A stretch of 11,914 nt of DNA from Geobacter sp. UBA6802 (GTDB lineage Bacteria; Desulfobacterota; Desulfuromonadia; Geobacterales; Pseudopelobacteraceae): positions 1,757 to 13,670 of the forward strand of contig DKFG01000125.1 in assembly GCA_002452325.1 (NCBI GenBank), in the 5' to 3' direction. Below are positions 5,878-11,914 of the stretch, in pieces. How positions within the stretch are numbered: the first letter of the stretch is position 1; each line of letters opens with the position of its first letter. The position numbers and the translations under genes are program-made. The notes beneath the pieces were generated by a model. It saw nothing but the letters and a program-made list of their open reading frames with translations. It searched no databases and was not told the origin of the DNA.

Positions 5878-7880
5878 CACAGGTAGCTCCAGACCATCAG
5901 GGCAAACAGCGTGATAAAGATGTACAGCATATACAGATAGAGATGGCCGTTCTGCATCCGGCGCAGCCAGGAAAAGCACCAGTCAACCCCGGTCATGGCC
6001 GGTATCAGCAGGCGATCAAGCATCCGCTCGGTCGCAGCCGGGCAAAACCGGGACGGTGCCGCAAACAGGGGCTGCAGGGCTGCCAGGCGTACTGAAGGAG
6101 TACCGGATTTGTCAAAGATGTTGCCGGACAGTTCCGCAAAGGCACTGCCGGTATACTGCATCCGGGCAGTTGGCGCCAGAAAGCCGCATCCCCAGGTGTC
6201 GGTCGACGCAACCGGACGGCGGAGAACCATCTGCCGCCAAAGCAACCAGATCAGCAGGATGCCGCCCAGCAGTACAGCGTTCATGATGCTGACCGTCAGC
6301 AACGGCACCGGTGCCACCAGCTCCATAATCAGTGACTGCCCGAGACCGCTGTAAGCAGTCACTGCCGGTATGACCAGGCGAGCCAGCAGCGGTGCGGCAA
6401 TACCGCCCACCAGACAGAAGGCAGCCAGCACTACCATTGGTACCAGCATGGCTGCCGGTTCTTCATGACCGTGTCTGGACTGAGGTCTGCGGGGGGTTCC
6501 CAGAAAAAGCAGGCCGTAGAGCTTGACAAACGTGATGATGGCAATGCCACCCACCACTGCCAATAGCGGAGCCGTAAAGGCCATGAACGGCAACGGGGCG
6601 TGCATACCCTCATGAAAGGCGGCCAGATACAGGAACAACTCACCAACAAACCCGTTGAACGGCGGCAGTCCGCAGATGGCAAGGCTACCTGCCAGAAACA
6701 GCAGGCCGGTGCCGGGCAGCCGCCGGGACAGGCCGCCCATCTGGTCGATCTGACGGGTGCCGGTGGCATGGATGATCACGCCGCTGCCCAGAAACAACAA
6801 CGGCTTGAACAAGGCATGATTGATCAGGTGCAGGAAGGCGCCGGTCAAACCGAATACGATCAGCAGATGATTCGTGTTTGCCATACCTACAAAGGCCATC
6901 CCCAGTCCCAGCACGATGATGCCGACATTTTCGATGCTGCTGCAGGCCAGCAGGCGCTTCAGGTCACGCTGGGATGCGGCCAGGGCTATCCCGACTACCG
7001 CTGAAACTCCTCCCAGAAGCAACACCAGCCAGCCGAACCAGAGCGGAACCGTCTGAAAAAACGAGACCACACGGAGGATGCCGTACAGCCCGACCTTCAG
7101 CATGATGCCGGACATCAGGGCTGATACATGGCTGGGGGCATTGGCATGGGCACCGGGTAGCCAGACATGCAGCGGCATAATACCGGCCTTGGCCCCAAAA
7201 CCGATCAGGGCAGCCAACAGCATCACTGCGGCAATGCCCCCCTGGCTGCTGATACTGTGATCAGCAGGAAACACAAAAGAGCCGGTCTGGGTATGGAGGA
7301 GCGAAAAGAATAGATACAGCACCATGGTGCCGGTATGGGTGGCCAGCAGGTAGACCGTACCGGCCCGCTGCACCTGAGCATCGCGAAGGTCGGTGGTCAG
7401 GAGCATCCAGGACGACAGCGCCATCAGCTCCCAGGCCAGCAGCAGCAGCACACCGTTACGGGCCAGCAGTACCAGGGCCATTGAAGCAGAGAGCAGCCCC
7501 AGAAACAGGGTCACCCGTTTTTCTGTGGCTGGGTGTTGTTCAGCAGGCAGATAGGCCCGTCCATACAGGGCACAGCAGGCGGTTGCCAGCAGCAACGGCA
7601 TCAAAAACAGGACTGACAGATGATCTGCAGCCAGCTCACAACCATCAAAAGGCAACGGCCAAGCCACCAGATACCGGCTGACAGCGGCACCGGCAAGAAT
7701 CCTGAACACTCCTGCAGCCCCTGACAATGTTGCAATCAACGTAACAACAACCGCAAGCCGTTGCCCCACCCCTGGCCGCCTGATCAGCAGACCAGGCATA
7801 CCGCTGATTGCCATAAGAACTACGGCAACCAGCAGGTTGCCCACTGGATCAATGACCAGATCACACCATGCCGAATCCAT
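5877..7880 (-). CDS. hyfB: HyfB-like proton-conducting membrane subunit (NuoL-related), first copy
   Basis: The first gene of the minus-strand operon, a 667-residue membrane protein of the NuoL/HycC/HyfB antiporter-like family, matching the usual HyfB length (about 670). Channel residues include E151 (LLLLAWELMALSS), K231 with downstream His (FGAKAGIMPLHVWLPGAHA), K308/R in RDLKRLLACSSIENVG and K359 in HLINHALFKPLLF. The C-terminal extension carries the HyfB/HycC mark TWGCGFLAPTARMQY (562-576) and ends in a hydrophobic anchor. It is expected to translocate protons or sodium ions at the end of the membrane arm. The ATG at 7880 is preceded by CAGGT about seven bases upstream. A diverged full-length paralogue lies in opposite orientation at 9302-11296. 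No separate HyfA or HyfD gene is present in this operon. Confidence 0.94.
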   Translation of the reverse strand: MDSAWCDLVIDPVGNLLVAVVLMAISGMPGLLIRRPGVGQRLAVVVTLIATLSGAAGVFRILAGAAVSRYLVAWPLPFDGCELAADHLSVLFLMPLLLATACCALYGRAYLPAEQHPATEKRVTLFLGLLSASMALVLLARNGVLLLLAWELMALSSWMLLTTDLRDAQVQRAGTVYLLATHTGTMVLYLFFSLLHTQTGSFVFPADHSISSQGGIAAVMLLAALIGFGAKAGIMPLHVWLPGAHANAPSHVSALMSGIMLKVGLYGILRVVSFFQTVPLWFGWLVLLLGGVSAVVGIALAASQRDLKRLLACSSIENVGIIVLGLGMAFVGMANTNHLLIVFGLTGAFLHLINHALFKPLLFLGSGVIIHATGTRQIDQMGGLSRRLPGTGLLFLAGSLAICGLPPFNGFVGELFLYLAAFHEGMHAPLPFMAFTAPLLAVVGGIAIITFVKLYGLLFLGTPRRPQSRHGHEEPAAMLVPMVVLAAFCLVGGIAAPLLARLVIPAVTAYSGLGQSLIMELVAPVPLLTVSIMNAVLLGGILLIWLLWRQMVLRRPVASTDTWGCGFLAPTARMQYTGSAFAELSGNIFDKSGTPSVRLAALQPLFAAPSRFCPAATERMLDRLLIPAMTGVDWCFSWLRRMQNGHLYLYMLYIFITLFALMVWSYL
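7153..7178 (-). repeat. 26-bp perfect inverted-repeat arm shared with the second HyfB-like gene
   Basis: This segment of the first HyfB-like gene, which encodes the MPLHVWLPG motif, is the exact reverse complement of 9998-10023 in the second HyfB-like gene. It is a by-product of the paralogy (the conserved channel motif), but it gives two identical stretches in inverted orientation about 2.8 kb apart, flanking the regulatory genes. Confidence 0.8.
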
Positions 7881-7931
7881 CAGAAGACCTGCACTCTCTT
7901 TACTCTCTCTAAACTTTAGTTTGATAACAAC

Positions 7932-7950
7932 ACATACGATACAAGTATGT
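7932..7950. promoter_or_regulatory. Inverted repeat ACATAC-N7-GTATGT in the divergent promoter region (candidate operator)
   Basis: Perfect 6-bp arms around a 7-bp spacer. It covers the proposed -10 box of the Ehr-like operon promoter, so a bound protein would repress that operon. The RHH protein encoded just to the right is the most obvious candidate ligand, since RHH antitoxins bind short palindromes in their own promoter region. Binding is inferred. Confidence 0.4.
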
Positions 7951-7972
7951 TGAAAAAAAACTTAGCACACAA
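7944..7972 (-). promoter_or_regulatory. Candidate sigma-70-type promoter of the Ehr-like operon
   Basis: On the minus strand, TTGTGT (7967-7972) is 17 bases from CATACT (7944-7949). Transcription would begin near 7937, giving a leader of about 57 nt before the HyfB-like ATG. Each hexamer deviates from consensus, so it would need activation or be weak. Its -35 box touches the proposed -35 box of the divergent plus-strand promoter. Confidence 0.3.
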
Positions 7973-7991
7973 AAAAATAACATGGTATAAA
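7962..7991 (+). promoter_or_regulatory. Candidate promoter of the RHH/MazF-like/HTH-EIIA/HyfB2 operon
   Basis: TTAGCA (7962-7967) and TATAAA (7986-7991) are separated by 18 bases, giving a start near 7998 and a leader of about 35 nt before the ATG at 8033, which has an AAAGGCAG ribosome binding site. The -10 overlaps an inverted repeat (7985-8000), as expected for an autoregulated operon. Confidence 0.35.
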
Positions 7992-8000
7992 AAAATATAC
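7985..8000. promoter_or_regulatory. Inverted repeat GTATA-N6-TATAC overlapping the plus-strand -10 box (candidate operator)
   Basis: Perfect 5-bp arms around six A residues. It shares the GTAT core with the repeat at 7932-7950, and the two centres are about 51 bp apart, close to five helical turns, so proteins bound at both would face the same side of the DNA. Low sequence complexity means it could be chance. Confidence 0.35.
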
Positions 8001-8032
8001 GTCACAATACAATTCTCTTAAAGGCAGCAACC

Positions 8033-8269
8033 ATGTCCCAAACCCGTCTGAACATCACGTTGCCGACACCGATTGTGGACGACATCAAGGCCCTGTTTGG
8101 TCAACGCGGTGTCAGCCAGTTTCTTGAAGAAGCAGCACGCGACAAGCTTGAAGAAATAAAGAAGAACACTTATAAGGGGCTGATTGAGGGGTATCAGGCC
8201 GCAACTGATAAGACCGTTGAAGTACTGAAGAAGTTTGAGTCCGCAGTAACGGAGAGGCGCGATGTTTAA
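8033..8269 (+). CDS. Ribbon-helix-helix antitoxin-like DNA-binding protein (CopG/MazE-type)
   Basis: A 78-residue protein. Residues about 4-38 (TRLNITLPTPIVDDIKALF, then VSQFLEEAARDKL) fit a ribbon-helix-helix fold: one short strand that contacts DNA as a dimer, then two helices. The charged C-terminal half (about 39-78) would be the toxin-binding tail in a MazE-like antitoxin. The start has AAAGGCAG just upstream. The gene overlaps the following MazF-like gene by 8 bp, the usual antitoxin-toxin arrangement. Expected roles are to neutralise the MazF-fold partner and to bind operators in the divergent promoter region. Given the apparently inactive partner, it may now serve mainly as a transcription regulator. 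Confidence 0.8.
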   Translation: MSQTRLNITLPTPIVDDIKALFGQRGVSQFLEEAARDKLEEIKKNTYKGLIEGYQAATDKTVEVLKKFESAVTERRDV

Positions 8270-8624
8270 GCGGGGAGGTGTCTATAGTGTCAATCTGGCA
8301 CACGAACCTGATGGTGCTGTCGAGACCTGCCCCTGCCTGGTGATCAGCAACAACATCAGTAATGAGTACTCACCGGTGGTAACCATCATTCCACTTGTGT
8401 TCGAGCGGCTTGACAAAATTTACGAGTTTGAAACCTTGCTGCCCATTGCCGGAAGTGGACTGGAACGGAATGCCAAGATCAGCACCCATATCATCATCAC
8501 CATTGACAAGACCAAGGTAGTGGGTCAACGGCTCGGCATGCTGACCAAGGCAGTCATGCAGCAGGTAGAAAAGGCGTTGCGGTTTCAACTGGGACTTGAG
8601 GGGGCATCCACACCATGCAGCTGA
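8262..8624 (+). CDS. MazF/PemK-family protein with apparently lost catalytic residues
   Basis: A 120-residue protein of the MazF/PemK/CcdB fold; active members are mRNA-cleaving toxins. Family features are RGGVYSVNL (4-12), CLVISNNISN (25-34), SPVVTIIPL (37-45), IDKTK (81-85) and a C-terminal helix ending LRFQLGL. The usual RP-A-L-V-I-S motif, whose Arg is catalytic, reads C23-P24-CLVIS here. The usual P-I-T, whose Thr is the other catalytic residue, reads P44-L-V46. The common D-Q-I-R-T-[IV]-D reads H76-I-I-I-T-I-D. By eye, three functional positions are therefore replaced, so RNase activity is doubtful. The ATG at 8262 lies inside the antitoxin gene after GAGAGG, and the 3' end overlaps the HTH-EIIA gene by 10 bp. 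It could still be an active divergent toxin; assignment to the fold is firmer than the function. Confidence 0.82.
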   Translation: MFKRGGVYSVNLAHEPDGAVETCPCLVISNNISNEYSPVVTIIPLVFERLDKIYEFETLLPIAGSGLERNAKISTHIIITIDKTKVVGQRLGMLTKAVMQQVEKALRFQLGLEGASTPCS

Positions 8625-9301
8625 CAGCAGCAGATGCGGGCAAAGCGCTCCACACCGACGAGAAGACCGTCTTGCGGTGGATTAGAAATGACCAGCTACC
8701 GGCCGAGCAGATTCGCGGCAATTACTACATCAACCGGGTTGATCTGCTGGAATGGGCCACCGAACGGGGACACAAGCTGGATCCTGCCATCTTTGAGCTG
8801 GATGACAGCGATGATCCCCGTCCGCTGCCGCTGTTAAGCCAGGCCCTTGAGGCAGGCGGCATCCACTGCAATGTTGCGGGTAACGACCTGCAGACCGTGC
8901 TGCAGCGTGTTGTTGAACTGCTTGATCTGCCGGAGGAGCTTGATCCAGACTTTGTCCTCCAGGTTCTGCTGGCCCGTGAAGCCATGGGGACCACTGCTGT
9001 GGGTGACGGCATCGCCATCCCCCATGTACGTAATCCGTTACTGCTACGCCTGCCGGTTCCCAGGGTCTCGCTCTGTTTCCTGGCACAACCGATTGATTTC
9101 GGTGCGCTGGACGGCAAGCCGGTTCAGATCCTGTTCACCATCACCAGCCCTACGGTCCGTACCCACCTGCACCTGCTCTCAAAACTGGCCTACGCCCTGC
9201 GCGACGAGCGCTTGCGACAGGCCCTCTGCCCCCCCTGCGATCCTGAGGCGGTCCTGTCGGCGATCCGGGCCATTGAAGCCGATCTTGGCAAGAGTCCGTA
9301 A
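8615..9301 (+). CDS. HTH-EIIA fusion: MerR/excisionase-like DNA-binding domain plus PtsN-type PTS EIIA domain
   Basis: A 228-residue two-domain protein. Residues 3-48 are a winged/excisionase-type helix-turn-helix (LTAADAGKALHTDEKTVLRWIRNDQLP, with YYINRVDLLEWA as the wing and last helix). Residues about 72-222 are an EIIA domain of the fructose/mannitol/PtsN class. The phosphorylatable histidine is present in GDGIAIPHVR (H137), and the second active-site histidine in TVRTHLHLLSKLA fits H184. It should therefore accept phosphate from HPr or NPr-type PTS proteins and act as a phosphorylation-dependent DNA-binding regulator; no sugar permease is nearby. It overlaps the MazF-like gene by 10 bp and its stop directly abuts the start of the second HyfB-like gene (TAAATG), so it is tightly coupled to both. 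Domain identities are clear; its target DNA is unknown. Confidence 0.9.
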   Translation: MQLTAADAGKALHTDEKTVLRWIRNDQLPAEQIRGNYYINRVDLLEWATERGHKLDPAIFELDDSDDPRPLPLLSQALEAGGIHCNVAGNDLQTVLQRVVELLDLPEELDPDFVLQVLLAREAMGTTAVGDGIAIPHVRNPLLLRLPVPRVSLCFLAQPIDFGALDGKPVQILFTITSPTVRTHLHLLSKLAYALRDERLRQALCPPCDPEAVLSAIRAIEADLGKSP

Positions 9302-11296
9302 ATGACCGCAGCCGACTGGCACGACCCGACGCTGTACATGACCGTAGCCGCACTGCTGGCTGCACTGTCGGGCCTGCCGTCTGCACTGCGGCTGCTGGCT
9401 CCCGCCATTGGCCAGCGCTTCAGCATCATCACCATCTGTACCGCCTCCCTGATCGGGCTGGGAGCAGCCCTCACCACGCTGCTTTCCGGCGCCGGCAGCA
9501 GCTACAGCCTCAACCTGCTGATGCCCTTTGGCCCGCACACCATCAGGCTTGATCCGGTCTCTGCCCTGTTTGCCCTGCCGATCCTGATTGTGGCGGCCTG
9601 CAGCAGCCTGTACAGCAGCGGCTATTTTCCGGCAGGCAAGCACCCCCGCACCACCCGCAAGATCACCCTGTTCTTCGGCCTGCTGGTGAGTTCACTGCTC
9701 GGCATCCTGCTGGCCGGTTCAAGCGGGCTGTTCCTGTTCTGCTGGGAGATCATGGCGGTCTCTGCCTATTTTGTGGTTACCACTGATGATGATCAGGAGG
9801 CGGTGCGCAGCGCCGGAACGCTCTATCTGATCTGCACCCATATCGGCACCCTGGCGCTGTTTGCCCTGTTTTCCCTGCTGGCAGCAACCTGGGGTGATTT
9901 CAGTCTGCCCCATGCCGGAGCACTCAAGGGATCAACACCAACGGCAGCGGCCCTGGTCCTGCTGGCCCTCTTCGGGTTCAGCTTCAAGGCCGGCGCCATG
10001 CCGCTGCATGTCTGGCTACCCGGCGCCCATGCCAATGCGCCAAGTCACATCTCTGCCCTGATGTCAGGCGTGATCCTCAAGATCGGCGTTTACGGGCTGG
10101 TACGCACCCTCTCATTCTTCAACGAGATCCCGCTCTGGTGGGGTGTGACCATCCTGATCCTAGGGGTCGTCTCCGGGGTTATCGGCGTGGCCTTTGCCAT
10201 CGGACAGCATGACCTGAAACGGCTCCTGGCCTATCACAGCATCGAAAATATCGGCATTATCTATATCGGCATCGGGGTGGCCCTGATCGGCATCACCAAC
10301 ACCTCCCCCCTGCTGATTCTGCTGGGGATGGGAGGAGCGCTGCTGCATGTCATCAATCATGCCCTGTTCAAAGGGCTGCTGTTTCTGGGAGCCGGCTCGG
10401 TCATACACGGCGTTGGCACACGAGAGATTGAACGGATGGGGGGGCTGTTGCGCCGGATGCCCCGCAGTGCGATCCTGTTTCTGATCGGTGCCGTGGCCAT
10501 CTGCGGGCTGCCGCCTTTAAACGGTTTTGTCAGTGAACTGCTGATCTACCTGGGGTTGTTTAACGGCGTGATGGGTGAAGTAAACGGTACACCGGCACTG
10601 GGCCTGGCCGCTCCACTGCTGGCATTGATCGGCGGCCTGGCTGTGGCCTGTTTTGTCAAGGTCTTTGGCGTGGTATTTCTGGGAGCGCCCCGTACTGAGT
10701 CAGCAGCGCAGGCTCACGAGGCGCCGGGCAGCATGCTGACTGCCATGACGATACTGGCCCTCTGCTGCGGGCTGATCGGTCTGGCACCGTTCCTGATTGC
10801 CCCCCTGATTCAGTCTGCGGTAAACACTTGGCACCCTGCCGTTGTCGCAACCGGCGTCACCCTGGCCTCAGCAGCGCCGCTCAAACTGCTGAGCCTGACC
10901 GGTATCCTGCTCTTGGCTGTTGTTTTGATCTCCCTGTGGTTTTTTATGCGGCGCACAGATACATCACCAACCACTGAGACCTGGGGCTGCGGCTATCTGG
11001 CGCCCACCAGCAGGATGCAGTACAGTGCATCCTCCTTTGCCGAGATGCTGATGGGGCTGTTCAGCGGACTGCTGCTGCCCCACCGACATCAGCCCACCAT
11101 AAAAGGTCCGCTCCCCAAGCCCAGCCGTTTTGAAAGCCATCTGCCCGAAACCGTGCTGGAGCGGCTTTACTTGCCATTTCTGGCCTGGGCCAATACAAAG
11201 TTTGCCGTGATACGTCATCTGCAACACGGCCATCTGCACCTGTATATTCTGTACATCCTGTTCACCCTACTGGTGCTGCTCGCCCTCTCCCACTGA
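9302..11296 (+). CDS. hyfB: HyfB-like proton-conducting membrane subunit (NuoL-related), second copy
   Basis: A 664-residue membrane protein, collinear over its whole length with the HyfB-like protein of the divergent operon. The conserved channel residues are intact: E149 (LFLFCWEIMAVSAY), K229 (FSFKAGAMPLHVWLPGAHA), K306/R (HDLKRLLAYHSIENIGI) and K357 (VINHALFKGLLFLG). The C-terminal mark TWGCGYLAPTSRMQY (560-574) is also present, so it is a HyfB-type protein and not HyfD or HyfF. Loops and helices outside the motifs differ strongly from copy one, so this is an old duplication or separate acquisition. The ATG abuts the stop of the HTH-EIIA gene; only a weak AAGAG precedes it, so translation probably depends on coupling. 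It has no HyfC/G/I partners of its own here, so it probably joins the neighbouring complex as an extra or alternative pump module, or acts as a free-standing antiporter. Confidence 0.93.
   Translation: MTAADWHDPTLYMTVAALLAALSGLPSALRLLAPAIGQRFSIITICTASLIGLGAALTTLLSGAGSSYSLNLLMPFGPHTIRLDPVSALFALPILIVAACSSLYSSGYFPAGKHPRTTRKITLFFGLLVSSLLGILLAGSSGLFLFCWEIMAVSAYFVVTTDDDQEAVRSAGTLYLICTHIGTLALFALFSLLAATWGDFSLPHAGALKGSTPTAAALVLLALFGFSFKAGAMPLHVWLPGAHANAPSHISALMSGVILKIGVYGLVRTLSFFNEIPLWWGVTILILGVVSGVIGVAFAIGQHDLKRLLAYHSIENIGIIYIGIGVALIGITNTSPLLILLGMGGALLHVINHALFKGLLFLGAGSVIHGVGTREIERMGGLLRRMPRSAILFLIGAVAICGLPPLNGFVSELLIYLGLFNGVMGEVNGTPALGLAAPLLALIGGLAVACFVKVFGVVFLGAPRTESAAQAHEAPGSMLTAMTILALCCGLIGLAPFLIAPLIQSAVNTWHPAVVATGVTLASAAPLKLLSLTGILLLAVVLISLWFFMRRTDTSPTTETWGCGYLAPTSRMQYSASSFAEMLMGLFSGLLLPHRHQPTIKGPLPKPSRFESHLPETVLERLYLPFLAWANTKFAVIRHLQHGHLHLYILYILFTLLVLLALSH
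9998..10023 (+). repeat. 26-bp perfect inverted-repeat arm shared with the first HyfB-like gene
   Basis: Exact reverse complement of 7153-7178. It encodes the MPLHVWLPG motif. Similarity continues on both sides with scattered substitutions. Confidence 0.8.
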
Positions 11297-11299
11297 CGT

Positions 11300-11914
11300 T
11301 TAGATGGCCCGACGCCTGAACCATTTTTCCACCTCAAGCACTATGAACACCACCAGGGCCGGCAGCAGCACCAGCACCAGCTGTTGCCCGGTCAAGGCCA
11401 CGGTCAGGAAAAACCGCTGTAAAAACGGCAACCAGATCGCCAACCCCTGCAGCAGCAGCACACTGACCGCCATAGCCAGCAAAAGCGGATTGGTCATGGG
11501 CCCCATCTGCAGGAACGAGTTGCGGAACGAACGCAGCGCCAAGGCCTGCGCCACCTGGGCGAGAGCCAGAGAGGCGAACAGAACCGTCTGCCAGGGGCCT
11601 CCCCCCTGCCAGGTCAGCCAGGTAACCAGCATGCAGGAACCGCCGATCAGGCTGCCGGTCAGCAGGACATAGCGGATGGTGCGACGGTCAAAGATCTGAC
11701 TATCAGGCGCAATGGGCTGGCGCTTCATAACATCCGGCTCAGGCCGTTCCAGCCCCATACCCAGCCCCAGCAGACCATCGGTCAGCAGGTTAAGCCAGAG
11801 CAGTTGCAGCGGCGTCAGCGGCATACCCATGCCAAGGAACGGCAAAATCAACACGGCGAGGATCTTGCCGGTGTTACCTGCCACGGAAAAGACCACAAAC
11901 TTGCGGATGTTGTC
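11300..11914 (-). CDS. P-type cation-transporting ATPase, C-terminal membrane domain (Ca2+-ATPase-like; runs off the right edge)
   Basis: The last 204 residues of a P-type ATPase; the open frame continues to the window edge, so the catalytic head is outside. The edge sequence DNIRKFVVFSVAGN is the conserved stretch entering M5. Then M6 reads LLWLNLLTDGLLGLGMGLE, where N, T and D correspond to the ion-binding N-x-x-T-D of SERCA-type Ca2+ pumps, followed by RPEPDVMKR, typical of this group. Four further hydrophobic helices (M7-M10) follow, ending in the basic tail KWFRRRAI. This is the Cation_ATPase_C domain of bacterial Ca2+/Mg2+-type pumps; ion specificity cannot be settled from this part. 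It is convergent with the second HyfB-like gene: the stop codons are 3 bp apart with no separate terminator, so transcripts may run into each other. A functional link to the Ehr-like locus is not indicated. Confidence 0.92.
   Translation of the reverse strand, partial: DNIRKFVVFSVAGNTGKILAVLILPFLGMGMPLTPLQLLWLNLLTDGLLGLGMGLERPEPDVMKRQPIAPDSQIFDRRTIRYVLLTGSLIGGSCMLVTWLTWQGGGPWQTVLFASLALAQVAQALALRSFRNSFLQMGPMTNPLLLAMAVSVLLLQGLAIWLPFLQRFFLTVALTGQQLVLVLLPALVVFIVLEVEKWFRRRAI

Noticed and set aside
5878..5979. N-terminal extension of the HyfC-like protein
   Set aside because: These 34 residues are an out-of-frame reading of the HyfB-like 3' end; TGATG coupling with GGAG upstream supports 5877.
593..7880. 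A functional formate hydrogenlyase / hydrogenase-4 (hyf) operon
   Set aside because: Gene order and membrane subunits match, but the large subunit lacks both CxxC motifs and no maturation protease, FdhF or FhlA/HyfR-type activator is present in the window.
593..7880. Respiratory complex I (nuo) operon
   Set aside because: HyfB, HyfE and HyfF signatures, the CxxC spacing of the small subunit, the NuoC-NuoD fusion and the absence of NuoA, E, F, G and J argue for the Hyf/Ehr family.
9302..11296. DabB- or Mrp-type antiporter gene
   Set aside because: There is no DabA or Mrp partner next to it, and the C-terminal TWGCGYLAPTSRMQY mark and collinearity with the neighbouring HyfB place it in the HyfB group.
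1..11914. CRISPR arrays, tRNA/rRNA genes, insertion sequences, attachment sites or an origin
   Set aside because: No regularly spaced direct repeats, tRNA-like cloverleaf, transposase or integrase gene was seen on either strand.

Overview
The window looks like a chromosomal segment of a Gram-negative anaerobe or facultative anaerobe, most likely a Geobacter-type deltaproteobacterium (Desulfuromonadia). This is inferred from the moderately high GC content, dense translationally coupled operons, and a membrane complex of the kind called Ehr (energy-converting hydrogenase-related) in Geobacter. The species cannot be fixed from the sequence alone.

Layout, left to right. (1) Positions 1-241 hold the first 80 residues of a DEAD-box RNA helicase on the minus strand. 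A 351-bp gene-free stretch (242-592) precedes it, carrying a perfect 17-bp palindrome and a probable terminator for the next operon. (2) Positions 593-7880, minus strand, hold a six-gene operon in the order HyfB-like, HyfC-like, HyfE-like, HyfF-like, HyfG-like (NuoC/NuoD fusion) and HyfI-like (ferredoxin/NuoB fusion). Most junctions are overlapping stop/start codons. The genes encode an ion-pumping membrane arm plus a peripheral arm related to group 4 [NiFe] hydrogenases and complex I. The large subunit lacks the Ni-Fe cysteine ligands, so this is probably an Ehr-type complex and not a hydrogenase. (3) Positions 7881-8032 are an AT-rich divergent promoter region with two inverted repeats. (4) Positions 8033-11296, plus strand, hold a four-gene coupled operon: a ribbon-helix-helix antitoxin-like protein, a MazF-fold protein with apparently lost catalytic residues, an HTH-EIIA(PtsN-like) fusion, and a second full-length HyfB-like ion-translocating subunit. 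(5) Positions 11300-11914, minus strand, hold the C-terminal end of a P-type cation ATPase, convergent with the second HyfB-like gene and separated from it by 3 bp.

How the parts may work together. The minus-strand operon supplies one complete Ehr-like complex. The plus-strand operon supplies an alternative or additional HyfB-type ion-translocating subunit, preceded by three small proteins that all look regulatory: one DNA-binding RHH, one MazF fold and one DNA-binding domain joined to a phosphorylatable EIIA domain. The most noteworthy idea is that this is a dedicated control module that adjusts subunit composition of, or transcription from, the divergent Ehr-like locus. The gene identities are well supported by sequence; this functional link is inference.
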